A stretch of DNA of 64,000 nucleotides, from contig NZ_CP035108.1 of the NCBI RefSeq assembly GCF_004087915.1, positions 2,728,001 through 2,792,000 of the forward strand. The letters run 5' to 3'. The notes beneath the pieces are model-generated. The model was given only the letters and a program-made list of their open reading frames with translations. It was not told where the DNA came from and did not search any database. The position numbers were made by a program, and so were the translations under genes. Source of the stretch: Geovibrio thiophilus. GTDB lineage: Bacteria > Chrysiogenota > Deferribacteres > Deferribacterales > Geovibrionaceae. Position 1 is the stretch's first letter; every line of letters begins with the position of its first letter. Of this stretch, positions 34,021-43,598 are shown piece after piece.

Positions 34021-35477
34021 TAATCAATCCTTGTGACCGCAATAAGCTCCCACGGGGTGGTAGTTCCTTCCTTAACAAGATCGTAACCATAGTCAAACAT
34101 GCGCTGGTAGCCGTGTTTTTTTGCTTCCTTCATCAGTTCTGTGGAGGAGGCGCGGTCGTTTATCATTTTGCGGAGCGGATCATTTATCGTCATAATCTCG
34201 AATATGCCTGTACGCCCTTTATAGCCTGTGTTGAAGCACTGGTCGCAGCCCTTGCCCATATAATGCTTCGGCAGCGTGAAGCCTTCGGCGGCGAAATAGT
34301 TCTTCACATAATCATCAGACTGCACTTCTGTTTTGCAGTGAGGACATATCTTACGCACAAGCCTCTGCCCCATAGTGCAGAGGAGCGATGATGAAATGAG
34401 GAAGGGCTCAACATTCATATCAACAAGCCTCGCAACCGCAGTGGGCGCATCGTTTGTATGGAGTGTGGAGAGCACAAGGTGACCTGTGAGCGACGCCTGA
34501 ACTGCCGCCTGAGCGGTTTCCTCATCTCTGATCTCGCCCACGAGTATTATGTCCGGATCCTGACGGAGGAAGGAGCGGATGGCATTGGCAAAGGTGATAT
34601 TCACCGCGGGGTTTACCTGAACCTGTGTTATCTTCTCCATCTGGTATTCCACAGGATCTTCTATGGTGACTATATTTGTATCGTCTGAAATGAGTTCAAG
34701 GAGCGATGCGTAAAGGGTTGTGGTCTTACCGGAGCCTGTGGGACCGGTTACGAGAATAATTCCGTTGGGACGCTTGAGCGCAGCCCTGTAAATATCAAGA
34801 TTATGCCCGTTCATGCCTACTTTTTCGAGTGTAGCCATGTTTTTTGAGCGTTCAAGAATACGGAGAACTGCCTTCTCGCCTGTGACGGAAGGGACTGTGG
34901 AAACGCGCACGTCAATGGTGCGGTTGCCTATCTTCATATTTATCCTGCCGTCCTGCGGTTTTCTTGTTTCCGCCACATCAAGTGATGATATAACCTTGAT
35001 ACGCGCTATGACGGAATCCTGCATCTTCTTGGGAAACTGGCGGATGGTGCTGAGTTTGCCGTCCACCCTGAAACGCACCGCAAAGGCGTTGTCCTTGCCT
35101 TCAAAGTGAATATCGCTGGCTCCGTTTTTAACAGCCTGAATCATCAGCTGGTTCACCAGCTTGATGATCGGAGCGTCATCGTAGGAAGCTGAGAGAATAT
35201 TCCCTTCGCCGTCCTCAAAGACCTCTTCACTGCTGCCGTATTCATCCCCGCTGACGTCTCCGCCGAGGGTTTCAAGGATTTCAAAGATCTTCTCCTTTTC
35301 GGAGGACACAAGGTGAGCATTCACACCTATGTGAAATGCAAGGAAGCGGGCTTTGGCAAGCCCAATGCTTCCGCTGTATAAAACAGACACTTCATCTTCG
35401 CCGCCCGCAACGGGCACGAAGTCGCTTCTGTCCGGAAATTTAAGGTAATGCTCAAGCACCTTCTCGTAGGCTGTCAT
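34020..35477 (-). CDS. gspE: Type II secretion ATPase GspE
   Basis: GspE powers pseudopilus assembly in the cytoplasm. The 485-residue protein has a short N-terminal GspL-binding part, the N2E domain (KNGASDIHFEGKDN), Walker A LVTGPTGSGKTTTLYASL, the Asp box and Walker B region (DPDIILVGEIRDEETAQ), the His box (GHLVLSTLHTNDAP), and the zinc-binding tetracysteine (CPHCKTEV ... CDQCFNTGY). Its N-terminal region is shorter than in E. coli-type GspE. It overlaps gspD by four bases and gspF by one. Confidence 0.95.
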   Translation of the reverse strand: MTAYEKVLEHYLKFPDRSDFVPVAGGEDEVSVLYSGSIGLAKARFLAFHIGVNAHLVSSEKEKIFEILETLGGDVSGDEYGSSEEVFEDGEGNILSASYDDAPIIKLVNQLMIQAVKNGASDIHFEGKDNAFAVRFRVDGKLSTIRQFPKKMQDSVIARIKVISSLDVAETRKPQDGRINMKIGNRTIDVRVSTVPSVTGEKAVLRILERSKNMATLEKVGMNGHNLDIYRAALKRPNGIILVTGPTGSGKTTTLYASLLELISDDTNIVTIEDPVEYQMEKITQVQVNPAVNITFANAIRSFLRQDPDIILVGEIRDEETAQAAVQASLTGHLVLSTLHTNDAPTAVARLVDMNVEPFLISSSLLCTMGQRLVRKICPHCKTEVQSDDYVKNYFAAEGFTLPKHYMGKGCDQCFNTGYKGRTGIFEIMTINDPLRKMINDRASSTELMKEAKKHGYQRMFDYGYDLVKEGTTTPWELIAVTRID

Positions 35478-37309
35478 TTAAAGCTCTTTTCAATTGTTTT
35501 ATTCGTTTCGTTCTTAAAGTCTACCGATTCCTGCCTTTTCTTTTCCGAAAGCTCTTCCGCCTCATCCTGATTGCTTATGATCTGCACGTTAATAAACACC
35601 ATCAGGTTTGTTTTTTCATAGGATTTGCTTGTGTTTTTAAACAGCCACCCGATAAGCGGAATCTTTGAGAGACCGGGTACAGCGGAACGATCCTCGGAGG
35701 AATCGTCCTTCATAAGTCCGCTGATAACAACCATTGAACCGTTTTTCAGCTTAACCTTGGTTTTGGTGTTGCGTGTAAGCGTGATCGGCTGAGAGGAATC
35801 GAATGTACTTGAACTGACCTTTTTGACTTCCTGTTCGATCGAAAGGGTCACATAATCGTTTGCGGATATATGGGGCTGAATTTTCAGCTTAACACCCACG
35901 TCACGGTAGTCATATGACTGAACGGGGTTGTTGTTTGAATCATATTTTGTGCTTGTGAGGAACGGTCTGTTCTCTCCGGCGAATACCTCAGCCTCTTCGT
36001 TGTCAAGAGTCAGTATCTGCGGATTCGAGAGTATGTTTACTCCGGAAGCGGATTTTATTGCGTTAACAAGAAGACTCAGTGATGGAAACTTAACACCGTC
36101 ATACTCTATTATATCGCCGAGGATACCAAGGCTGAACCCGCTTGCCATTGACGGAATAGTACCGTCACTTAATACGGCACTCTGGAAGCTGCTCAGTCCG
36201 CCATTATCGTTTGTGAAGCCAATAGTGCCGACACCGCTGCTCCCGCCTGCCGCTGTCTGCCATTCAACACCAAACTGGTTGCCGCTGTCCAGAGTGGTTT
36301 CGATGATCAGCGCTTCCACGTAAACCTGTCTTCTGGGTATGTCGAGTTTTTCTATAAGTCCTTCAACATTTTGATAAAGCTCCTGATCACCCACGACGAT
36401 GATTGAGTTTGTGGCTTTGTCCGCAGCAACCTGAGACTTGACCACAGCCTGAGTCTTGGGGTCTGTGACGGCTGAGAGGAGCTTGTTCATCACCTTCTCC
36501 ACATCTTCAGCGTTGGAGTTGTTGAGATAAAAAACTCTCGGCTGGCTTTGGGCGGAGGAGGCTGAACTGTCCACTTGATCTATTATGTAGTTTATCCTTT
36601 CAAAGTCGCCTTCTTTGGCGGCTATTACAAGCACGTTTGAGTAATCATCGGCGACTATCACCGGATCAGCCGCTGTCATGAAGTTTTTCTGGAGTTCGGC
36701 ATAAAGCTTGGATACTATTTTCTCCACGTTGGAGGCGAGTCCGTTTTTGATGATTATGCTTTTGACTGTATATCCCGCCGCCTCTTTCTCAAGGGTGTCG
36801 AGAATGCTCATTATCTTCTGCACACGGTCTGCCGAATCACGGATGACAATTGCGTTCATGCCAACCAGTATATCCGAGTTGCCGCTTCTGGAACTGAGGT
36901 TTTTAAGCACTGAAACAAGCATGCGCACGTTGAAGTTTTTCGGGGAAACAACGGTGGTGAGAAAACCGTTCTCTTTTCCTGTCATGCTGTCCACATAGTT
37001 ATCGCCGTAGAACTTCACATCGCCGCTTTTTACGATCTGGATGTAGCGCTGTTTATCAACAGCGGTAAGTCCGTTCAGCTCAAGGGTGGCGTAAAAAATG
37101 TCCATAACGTCCTTGGAGTTCATCTTCATTCCGGTCTGAACCGTTACCTGACCCCTGAGGTCATTTTCGTCGTAAACGAAGTTTTTCCCGGTAAACTCTG
37201 CGGTGAATTTAACAAAATCCTTCATGGACATGTTGTTGAAGTTCACATCGTACTGAGCGTACGAATTAACGGAGATTAATAATAAAACTATAACTATAAA
37301 ACGCTTCAT
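35474..37309 (-). CDS. gspD: Type II secretion outer-membrane secretin GspD
   Basis: GspD forms the outer-membrane channel. The 611-residue protein has an N-terminal signal peptide (FIVIVLLLISVNSYA), an N0 domain (VNFNNMSMKDFVKFTAEFTGKNFVYDEN), repeated N1-N3 KH-like domains (LASNVEKIVSKLY and NAEDVEKVMNKLL are markers), and the secretin domain: VYVEALIIETTLDSGNQFGVEW, VNILSNPQILTLDNEEAEVFAG, and GVKLKIQPHISANDYVTL. A C-terminal charged tail could bind a pilotin, but no GspS is in the window. Confidence 0.95.
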   Translation of the reverse strand: MKRFIVIVLLLISVNSYAQYDVNFNNMSMKDFVKFTAEFTGKNFVYDENDLRGQVTVQTGMKMNSKDVMDIFYATLELNGLTAVDKQRYIQIVKSGDVKFYGDNYVDSMTGKENGFLTTVVSPKNFNVRMLVSVLKNLSSRSGNSDILVGMNAIVIRDSADRVQKIMSILDTLEKEAAGYTVKSIIIKNGLASNVEKIVSKLYAELQKNFMTAADPVIVADDYSNVLVIAAKEGDFERINYIIDQVDSSASSAQSQPRVFYLNNSNAEDVEKVMNKLLSAVTDPKTQAVVKSQVAADKATNSIIVVGDQELYQNVEGLIEKLDIPRRQVYVEALIIETTLDSGNQFGVEWQTAAGGSSGVGTIGFTNDNGGLSSFQSAVLSDGTIPSMASGFSLGILGDIIEYDGVKFPSLSLLVNAIKSASGVNILSNPQILTLDNEEAEVFAGENRPFLTSTKYDSNNNPVQSYDYRDVGVKLKIQPHISANDYVTLSIEQEVKKVSSSTFDSSQPITLTRNTKTKVKLKNGSMVVISGLMKDDSSEDRSAVPGLSKIPLIGWLFKNTSKSYEKTNLMVFINVQIISNQDEAEELSEKKRQESVDFKNETNKTIEKSFK

Positions 37310-37316
37310 CTCACAC

Positions 37317-38186
37317 CTAATTTATTTCCACGAATATTGTTTTCTTCTGTCCGGCTCTTTCCAGATCCAGAGTGACGGCTGAAACATTTTCAACCGAACT
37401 CAGCATACTGAAAAGAACTTCGGGGCTTTTCAGCTCCTCCCCGTTTATACGCATAATAGCATCGCCGTTTTTCAGACCGAGATTGCGCAGAACGGAGTCT
37501 TTAGTCATACGGGAGAGACGGAAGCCGACTATCTGACCGTCTTTCTCGTAAGGGCGCATAAGCACCGATTTTATTATGTTGTTAATATCACCGAGGTTGC
37601 TGACGAAATCAGCGCGGGTCATGCTTACTTTCTCTGTGGGAGTCATATCGCCCGGCTCGGGCTCATCACCTGAGGATTCATCCCCCGAAGGAGCGGGAGC
37701 GGACTGGGCGGACTGAAGAACGGAGCCTGCGCTGTAGAGCTCAAGCTTGGTTCTTCCTGTCGCGGTGAGCACCGTGCCGCTCACCTTATCAAGGTGCTCA
37801 AGCTTCACACCGGAAAAGGTTTCACCCACTGCGAGCAGAACCTTCTCGCCGTCCAGATCAAAAAAAGCGTAGGACTTATGTCCGTGACCCAAAAGTATAC
37901 CGATAAGTTTTATATTTCTTGGCGGGGGAGCGGTGACTGTCTCGCCGTTTTCCGTGACGAAAGTCTCGGAGGAGCCGGCAGAGGCGGTTTTAAGGGAGAA
38001 GATGTTCTTCTCCGTGATTACGGAGATGTCCGCAGTCTTAACTGCCGCGGATTTTTTGCCGCCGAGCTTGATTCCCTCCATTACGGTCGGAGTGTGACTG
38101 TATGAGATATACCCCGTAACGAGCCATGCAAAGGAAAAAGCCGCAAGAACCGGATAAATAAACCATGGAATCTTTATAGTATTCAT
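37317..38186 (-). CDS. gspC: Type II secretion protein GspC
   Basis: GspC links the inner-membrane platform to the secretin. The 289-residue protein has one N-terminal membrane helix (PVLAAFSFAWLVTGYI), the HR domain (ITEKNIFSLKT ... IKLIGILLGHGHKSYAFFDLDGEKVLLAVGETF), a Pro/Ser/Glu-rich linker near 165-185, and a C-terminal PDZ domain with VLRNLGLKNGDAIMRINGEELKSPEVLF. It is the first gene of gspCDEF. A candidate TTGATT/TATTTC promoter lies before it, but support is weak. Confidence 0.9.
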   Translation of the reverse strand: MNTIKIPWFIYPVLAAFSFAWLVTGYISYSHTPTVMEGIKLGGKKSAAVKTADISVITEKNIFSLKTASAGSSETFVTENGETVTAPPPRNIKLIGILLGHGHKSYAFFDLDGEKVLLAVGETFSGVKLEHLDKVSGTVLTATGRTKLELYSAGSVLQSAQSAPAPSGDESSGDEPEPGDMTPTEKVSMTRADFVSNLGDINNIIKSVLMRPYEKDGQIVGFRLSRMTKDSVLRNLGLKNGDAIMRINGEELKSPEVLFSMLSSVENVSAVTLDLERAGQKKTIFVEIN

Positions 38187-38250
38187 GAGAATAGAAATAG
38201 CATGAATAAACGAAAAATCAAATTAAAATAAGGGACAAACCCTTTAATAT

Positions 38251-38649
38251 TTACACAATCATCACATTGAGATTGTAAAAGGCGTGGCACAGCACGCAGG
38301 GCAGGACTGAGCGGTATTCCGAGTACAGACACCCGAATACGACGGACGGAAAAAACACCAGAAAAGCGTGCAGAGACTCACCGCCCCAAAGATGAAAAAC
38401 GGCGAAAACGACGGAAACGGCAATATTTGCGGAGGAAACGGCATAAAGTGACGGCAGTTTAAGCCTCTCCAGCCACTCCTGCATCACGCCCCTGAAAAAC
38501 AGCTCCTCCGCCACGGGAGCCAGCAGCAGGTACCGCAGAACCTTTGAGGAATCAAAAACAAAGCTGCCGCCGAGAAAGAGAATTCTCGCCCCGAAATAGG
38601 CGGCTCCGAGAGAAAAAGCGGTGAGCAGTATAATATTTTTCCTTTCCAT
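38251..38649 (-). CDS. CPBP-family (CAAX-like) intramembrane protease
   Basis: This small integral membrane protein (about 132 aa) has the three CPBP/Abi motifs: EELFFRGVMQEWL (paired glutamates and arginine, near residue 48), FAVFHLWGG, and HAFYN near the C-terminus. CPBP members are glutamate/histidine intramembrane proteases that mature or degrade membrane peptides; the substrate here is unknown. It is short for the family, with about four helices. It sits between the two divergent halves of the type II secretion locus, on the gspC strand, 64 bp upstream of gspC. The ATG at 38649 is preferred over a TTG at 38658. Confidence 0.82.
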   Translation of the reverse strand: MERKNIILLTAFSLGAAYFGARILFLGGSFVFDSSKVLRYLLLAPVAEELFFRGVMQEWLERLKLPSLYAVSSANIAVSVVFAVFHLWGGESLHAFLVFFPSVVFGCLYSEYRSVLPCVLCHAFYNLNVMIV

Positions 38650-38756
38650 TTTGATCAAATACCACGGAGGGAAGAAAAAAACAAACCTTTACCCTTCTGA
38701 AATGTCCTTTGTCTGTGGGACATAAATGCTGATTTCAGAATTGCGTACATTAACTG

Positions 38757-38786
38757 TTGTGTCATGAGGGCATGTTGTCCTATAAT
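38757..38786 (+). promoter_or_regulatory. Probable sigma-70 promoter of gspG-N
   Basis: TTGTGT (38757-38762), an 18-base spacer and TATAAT (38781-38786) lie 30 bp before the gspG ATG. Just upstream, ATGTCC/GGACAT forms a small inverted repeat (38700-38722) that could be an operator or part of a terminator. Confidence 0.55.
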
Positions 38787-38816
38787 TCCCCAAAATTTAT
38801 TTACGGAGCAGATAAG

Positions 38817-39248
38817 ATGAACAGCAAAGGTTTCACTATTATCGAAGTGCTGGTGGTTATAGTTATCCTCGGACTTCTTGCGACTTTCATGGTGCCGAAG
38901 ATTATGGGCAAGCCTGACGAAGCGAGAGTTGCCAAGGCGAAGAACGATATACTCGCCATTGAATCCGCTCTTAAGATGTACAAACTCGACAGCGGCTACT
39001 ACCCCACCACAGAGCAGGGGCTTGAATCCCTGATCAAGGCGCCCGAAATTGAGCCTATCCCCAAAAACTACCGCAAGGGCGGCTATCTGGACACCTCCAA
39101 AAAGCCTCTTGATCCTTGGGATCATGACTTCATTTACAGAAGCCCCGGTGAGGACGACAGAGACTACGAAATAATCTCCCTCGGCGCGGACGGCGTGGAA
39201 GGCGGAGAAGAATTCAACACAGATATAAAGAGCTATGAAATAAGATAA
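38817..39248 (+). CDS. gspG: Type II secretion major pseudopilin GspG
   Basis: GspG forms the body of the periplasmic pseudopilus. The 143-residue prepilin has a short leader ending in Gly before [19 protein letters not shown], with the expected Glu at position 5 of the mature protein. The rest is the GspG-type fold with [13 protein letters not shown] and the calcium-loop region [24 protein letters not shown] nine bases upstream supports the ATG at 38817. It is the first of eight overlapping genes. No prepilin peptidase (GspO) is in the window. Confidence 0.95.
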   Translation: MNSKGFTIIEVLVVIVILGLLATFMVPKIMGKPDEARVAKAKNDILAIESALKMYKLDSGYYPTTEQGLESLIKAPEIEPIPKNYRKGGYLDTSKKPLDPWDHDFIYRSPGEDDRDYEIISLGADGVEGGEEFNTDIKSYEIR

Positions 39249-39664
39249 TGTCTGCCAGAGGGTTTACTCTTGTAGAGATCATTATTGTTCTTCTGATCAT
39301 CGGCATAGGCTTTATGACCGTGGTTCCGGTCATGGTGGAGAAAACCACCGGAGAGCCGGAAGAGACAGCCTTTTTGAACGATCTGCTCAGGAAAACCGCA
39401 GATGAAGCGGCTGAACTGAGCAGAGCGCTCCCCATCAGAGGCGTCAAGGGCTCCGATACTCTGTTTCTGCATGACGGTGAAACGGTAAAAATTCCCGGAA
39501 TCTCCGGAGTGTTATCCGCTGAGATCAATGATGAGGAACAGTCGGGACTTGATTACGTAATCATGGTTTATCCCAAAGGCATCTGCGATTATTTCCTTTT
39601 AAAAGTATCAGACACGGAAACCATCGAATCAATCCCCCTTCTGCTTCAGACGAGGCTGAAATGA
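39248..39664 (+). CDS. gspH: Type II secretion minor pseudopilin GspH-like
   Basis: This 138-residue type IV pilin-like protein has the prepilin cleavage site SARG followed by FTLVEIIIVLLIIGIGFMTV with Glu5. The soluble part is small. Position between GspG and GspI supports GspH; the sequence beyond the helix is too divergent for me to confirm by motif. It directly abuts gspG and overlaps gspI by four bases. Confidence 0.82.
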   Translation: MSARGFTLVEIIIVLLIIGIGFMTVVPVMVEKTTGEPEETAFLNDLLRKTADEAAELSRALPIRGVKGSDTLFLHDGETVKIPGISGVLSAEINDEEQSGLDYVIMVYPKGICDYFLLKVSDTETIESIPLLLQTRLK

Positions 39665-39987
39665 GAAAAGGCTTTACGCTCCTTGAACTCCTTATCGCTA
39701 TGGTGGTTCTCTCCATAGGCATGATGGGGATTTTCACCCTTGTGAGACAGTCTCTTGACATGAACGATTACGCCAAGCGGAAGCTTGATCTCCTCGGCAG
39801 AGGATACGAAAGAGTCATTCTCACTCTTGCGGAAGGCACAACACTGGAAGATATAATCACCGACAACGGTACAACATATACCTACAAGCTGGAAAAGCAG
39901 GATACGGGGCTTCAGGGCATTAAAGAATGCGAGCTGCGGATAACTGACGGCACAGCGGAGATGGCTTTATTTTATTATGAAAGATAA
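39661..39987 (+). CDS. gspI: Type II secretion minor pseudopilin GspI
   Basis: This 108-residue minor pseudopilin starts MRKG-FTLLELLIAMVVLSIGMMGIFTLVRQSL, with the leader cleaved after Gly and Glu5 present. The small soluble domain and the gene order match GspI, which initiates the pseudopilus tip with GspJ and GspK. It overlaps gspJ by 11 bases. Confidence 0.85.
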   Translation: MRKGFTLLELLIAMVVLSIGMMGIFTLVRQSLDMNDYAKRKLDLLGRGYERVILTLAEGTTLEDIITDNGTTYTYKLEKQDTGLQGIKECELRITDGTAEMALFYYER

Positions 39988-40528
39988 CAAAGGCTTCACA
40001 CTTGCGGAATTACTGATAGCCGTGGCACTGGCGGGAATCGTTCTTACCGGGGCATACTCGGTTTTCAACACTATAATCACCGCCCGGGATGTTTCAGTTA
40101 AGGCCGGAGACGCTGTAACGGTGAACGCAAAGCTGGCATCGCTTCTTTCCGCCGATTTCAGGCAGGCGGTAAGGAACACCGCAGAGATTGAATCACTGAG
40201 CGATCGTGTGGCGCTGAAGCTTGTCACTCATAACTCTCTTTACTTTCAGGGGGCAATGCCCGTTGAAGTGCTTTATTATATAGAAGATAAGTATCTGATA
40301 AGGGAGGAAAGCCTGCCCCTTATGGATTTTGAGCAGAAAATGCCGATCCTGCCGGATGCGGACAACCTCACTGTGCTTTTTTACGAAGCTGGCGAATACC
40401 ACGACAGAACAATTCTCGGAACCAACATGATAAAGCTCAGGCTTGACACCTCCGGCATCAAGGTTGAGGCTGTAGCGGGAAGCTACCACCAGAACGGAAT
40501 GTTCAACTCATTGGGGATAGGCGAATGA
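39977..40528 (+). CDS. gspJ: Type II secretion minor pseudopilin GspJ
   Basis: This 183-residue minor pseudopilin has the processing site NKG-FTLAELLIAVALAGIVLTGAY with Glu5. The globular part contains YYIEDKYLIREE and a C-terminal beta-rich region, in keeping with GspJ. It overlaps gspI upstream and gspK downstream (four bases, ATGA). Confidence 0.87.
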   Translation: MKDNKGFTLAELLIAVALAGIVLTGAYSVFNTIITARDVSVKAGDAVTVNAKLASLLSADFRQAVRNTAEIESLSDRVALKLVTHNSLYFQGAMPVEVLYYIEDKYLIREESLPLMDFEQKMPILPDADNLTVLFYEAGEYHDRTILGTNMIKLRLDTSGIKVEAVAGSYHQNGMFNSLGIGE

Positions 40529-41433
40529 ACAATAGGGGGAGCGTTCTTGTTTTTGTGCTTATCTTCGTTGCCTTCACCCTCGGCATAGTCACGTTCATGC
40601 ACCGGCGCTCCGGCAATTCCCTAGCGGACAGCGCTGAGCTTCAGTTTGAGTACCAGTCTTCAATATACGCAATGTCCGCCATTGAAGCGATCAGGGAAGT
40701 CCTTGAGGATGACGACAACAACTACGACTATGACGGCGAATCATGGGCGCTGATTCCTCCTTTTCCCGTCCCTATGGGGTTCATCTCCATAACAGTAACC
40801 CCCACAAACGGACGCATACCGCTGAACATGATGGAGGGTGACAACAAATCCGAAGCCTATGTCACCGGATGCAGAAATACGCTGAAGGAGCTTGAGCTTG
40901 AGGAGTCGATCTGCTCCATTATGAAAGACTGGATAGACACTGACAGCGAAATTTCAGACCTTGGTGAGGAAAACATAGACTACTTCACCGACGGCAAAAC
41001 CTACTCCACAAAAAACGGCAAGATGGAAACCCTCAAGGAGCTGAGCTTCATAAATGAAGCCAAAGATCATTTTGATGTCCTTGCCTCTCACTTCACCAAT
41101 CAGGGTGACGGCAAGCTGAACCTCAACTTCATAACCAAGGAAGCTCTCATCGGGCTTGTGCCGGGCATTGCGCCCTACGCCGACAGCATTATAGAATACA
41201 GGGCGAACAACACTTATAAAGATGTGTCCAATATGATGAACGCCGCGAGCATTCCGCAGGATATTTACAACTCTTCACTGGACTATCTCTCGGTAAAAAG
41301 TTCTTTATTTTATGTAAAGACTGAAGTAAGTTTGAATGACAAGTCCCGTTTCTACCATGTTCTTCTGGAGAGAAACGGTTCACGCACCTCAGTAGTGAAA
41401 TATATTGAAGGGAATGATGGCATCTTCTTCTGA
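40525..41433 (+). CDS. gspK: Type II secretion minor pseudopilin GspK
   Basis: This 302-residue protein is the large tip pseudopilin. Its leader NNRG is followed by SVLVFVLIFVAFTLGIV, lacking Glu5 as is usual for GspK. The large soluble part has RIPLNMMEG, CSIMKDWIDTDSEISD and FTNQGDGKLNLNFITKEALIGLVPGI, which fit the GspK helical and pilin domains, including the helix-hairpin-like segment. It overlaps the start of gspL. Confidence 0.9.
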   Translation: MNNRGSVLVFVLIFVAFTLGIVTFMHRRSGNSLADSAELQFEYQSSIYAMSAIEAIREVLEDDDNNYDYDGESWALIPPFPVPMGFISITVTPTNGRIPLNMMEGDNKSEAYVTGCRNTLKELELEESICSIMKDWIDTDSEISDLGEENIDYFTDGKTYSTKNGKMETLKELSFINEAKDHFDVLASHFTNQGDGKLNLNFITKEALIGLVPGIAPYADSIIEYRANNTYKDVSNMMNAASIPQDIYNSSLDYLSVKSSLFYVKTEVSLNDKSRFYHVLLERNGSRTSVVKYIEGNDGIFF

Positions 41434-42418
41434 CAGAAATTTATTGATTAAAAACAGCAGGCTTTACAACATCGAAAACGGGCGGGCGGATTTTCCGGCA
41501 AGCACCGAACAGACAGGATCATTCAACCTGTTTCTGGATGATTCGATGTTTTTTTATCTGTCCATGGATCTCCCGTCCTCCAACAGAAAAAAAGCCAGAG
41601 GCTTCATAAGCAACTACCTGAGCACCCTGTTTCCCGAATACATGACGGAAAACTTCGGTTTCGTTCTCCACGGCGGTTCGGCGCTTATCTATCTGCCCGC
41701 GCAGGAGTTCGCTTCGTTTGTGAAAGAGAATCTGTCTCTCCTGAAAAAAGCTTCAAAGATAACCACACCGTTCATAGAAATGTTCGTGAGAGAAGCCTCG
41801 TTCGATTACACCGACGGCAGCAAATGCTACTCAGTCTCCGGCGGTGAGATACATCAGCTTTTTGACGAACCGGACGACGCCTGCACTGCGGAAAGGATTC
41901 TGAACAAGGTTATCCCCCCTAAAATGTCCATAAACATCAAAGGAGTTGAGAAGGAATCCTTTATACCTTCCTCATTTAAGCTTCCGGCAATAGTCCTTGC
42001 CGCCTGTTACCTTGTTTTTATCGGCGGGGAGTACCTCCGGCTGAAAGGATACGCTTCAGCCCTCAAGCTCAGGGAAAACAAGCTTCAGGAGCTTTACACC
42101 CTCGCAGGCGTAAACGGCACGGGCGACCCCTACGGAACCCTTCTTTTTAAGGCCAGAGGCGGCAAAGAAACAACACAGGGCGTAAGCATACTCACCGTTT
42201 TTGAAACCATGAGCAAAGCAGCAGACAAAAATAAAATAAAACTCGAAGACCTTACAGTCAGAGACACCACAATAAACTGTACAGGAACCGCCGCGGACTT
42301 TCAGGCTGTGGAGGAGTTCAAACAGAAGCTTCAGGAAGCCGGAGCCCAGAGGGCTAACATAGAGGACACAGACAAACAGGGCGAAATAATCAAATTCTCC
42401 GTGAGGTTCAGCTTATGA
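41414..42418 (+). CDS. gspL: Type II secretion protein GspL
   Basis: GspL anchors the ATPase GspE to the inner membrane and pairs with GspM. The protein (about 334 aa) has an N-terminal cytoplasmic part of about 190 residues with actin-like character, one membrane helix (KLPAIVLAACYLVFIGG, about 193-210), and a C-terminal periplasmic ferredoxin-like domain. The start is uncertain: TTG 41405, ATG 41414 or ATG 41417 all follow an AAGGGA. It overlaps gspK and gspM, so translation is coupled. Confidence 0.85.
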   Translation: MMASSSDRNLLIKNSRLYNIENGRADFPASTEQTGSFNLFLDDSMFFYLSMDLPSSNRKKARGFISNYLSTLFPEYMTENFGFVLHGGSALIYLPAQEFASFVKENLSLLKKASKITTPFIEMFVREASFDYTDGSKCYSVSGGEIHQLFDEPDDACTAERILNKVIPPKMSINIKGVEKESFIPSSFKLPAIVLAACYLVFIGGEYLRLKGYASALKLRENKLQELYTLAGVNGTGDPYGTLLFKARGGKETTQGVSILTVFETMSKAADKNKIKLEDLTVRDTTINCTGTAADFQAVEEFKQKLQEAGAQRANIEDTDKQGEIIKFSVRFSL

Positions 42419-42897
42419 ACATAAAACTGGATCAGGCGCAGAAAGAGAAGGCTCTTATTTGGTTCGTGGCGCTCTTTGCAGTATTTTTCCTTTTCTACTG
42501 GACACATATGTTTTTTGCTTCCAGAGAAAACTCATACCTCCAGAGGCAGAAGTCGTACACAGAGCAGATCGGCAAGACAGCCGAACTCATATCCGAAATA
42601 TCCAGCGGAGCCAACTCCACCAAAAGAGTGGAATCGGGGCTTCTCTCCTTTATACAGAACACAGCCGCCAGAGCAGGCATAGCAGGTCGTATTCTGGATC
42701 TTAAGCCTGTTTCAAACGCATCCGGCGCGGAAGTAGTGTCACTGCGTATTCAGGCGCTTAACCTGAACGAGCTGAACTCATTCCTCGGTCTTGTAGAGGG
42801 CTACCAGAACCTGACAATTAAAAACTTCTCCCTAAAGAAAAGGTTTGACGATCCCACTCTGGCAGACATTAATCTGGAGCTTGTGAAAAACAGATGA
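42415..42897 (+). CDS. gspM: Type II secretion protein GspM
   Basis: This 160-residue protein has a short cytoplasmic N-terminus, one membrane helix (ALIWFVALFAVFFLFYW), a helical coiled stretch, and a ferredoxin-like periplasmic domain ending VEGYQNLTIKNFSLKKRFDDP. The layout is that of GspM, the GspL partner. It overlaps gspL and gspN by four bases each. Confidence 0.83.
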   Translation: MNIKLDQAQKEKALIWFVALFAVFFLFYWTHMFFASRENSYLQRQKSYTEQIGKTAELISEISSGANSTKRVESGLLSFIQNTAARAGIAGRILDLKPVSNASGAEVVSLRIQALNLNELNSFLGLVEGYQNLTIKNFSLKKRFDDPTLADINLELVKNR

Positions 42898-43598
42898 TCA
42901 GAAACATTTTAATAAACGCGGCAATTTTTATCGGGTGCACAGTTATTTTCCTTCTAATGTTCTTCCCTTACGGGAAGGTGCTTGAGTTCTACGCAGAAAA
43001 AGCCGCAGCAAAAGCTAACGTCACACTCTCCATCGGCACAACGGACGCCGGTCCATTCGGAGCGGAGCTTACATCCATAAAAATAAGCGAGTTCACCGCA
43101 GATAAGCTTGAACTCGGCTATACTCCGCTTTCCGCTGTAACACACGCAGTATCGGCTAAAATCAGCTCCGAGATAGTCACAGGCGAAGCCAGCCACAAGG
43201 GAGGGGAACTGAAGCTAAAGGCTCTCATAGAATTGGATAAGATCCCGCAAATCACTGAAATCGGGCTCGGCGGCGAGGTCGCCTTGGATGTTGAAGTGAC
43301 AGATGGAAAGGGAAAAGGAAAAATATCCGCACCCAAACTCACGATCCCTTCCGAACTTGGACCGATAACATTCAATGACATCACCGGAGATCTTCTCATA
43401 GAAAAACAGATGATAGGCGTCAGCAACCTGACCTCTCAGGGAGCCGCAAAAATTAACCTAAACGGCAACATAAGAATAAATCAGGTTAACGCGGGTAAAA
43501 GTGTTATCGCGCTCACAGGAACTGCCGGAGTGGCAGGGATGAACAAAAGAATCACCATTACAGGAACTGTTCTCGAACCCAGAATATCCGTCAACTAA
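42894..43598 (+). CDS. gspN: Type II secretion protein GspN-like
   Basis: This 234-residue protein has one N-terminal membrane helix (LINAAIFIGCTVIFLLMFFPYGKVL) and a periplasmic beta-repeat domain of the GspN/AsmA kind (ITFNDITGDLLIEKQMIGVSNLTSQGAAKINLNGNI). GspN occurs only in some type II systems and its role is unclear. It is last in the plus-strand operon and overlaps the convergent gene by four bases. Confidence 0.8.
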   Translation: MIRNILINAAIFIGCTVIFLLMFFPYGKVLEFYAEKAAAKANVTLSIGTTDAGPFGAELTSIKISEFTADKLELGYTPLSAVTHAVSAKISSEIVTGEASHKGGELKLKALIELDKIPQITEIGLGGEVALDVEVTDGKGKGKISAPKLTIPSELGPITFNDITGDLLIEKQMIGVSNLTSQGAAKINLNGNIRINQVNAGKSVIALTGTAGVAGMNKRITITGTVLEPRISVN

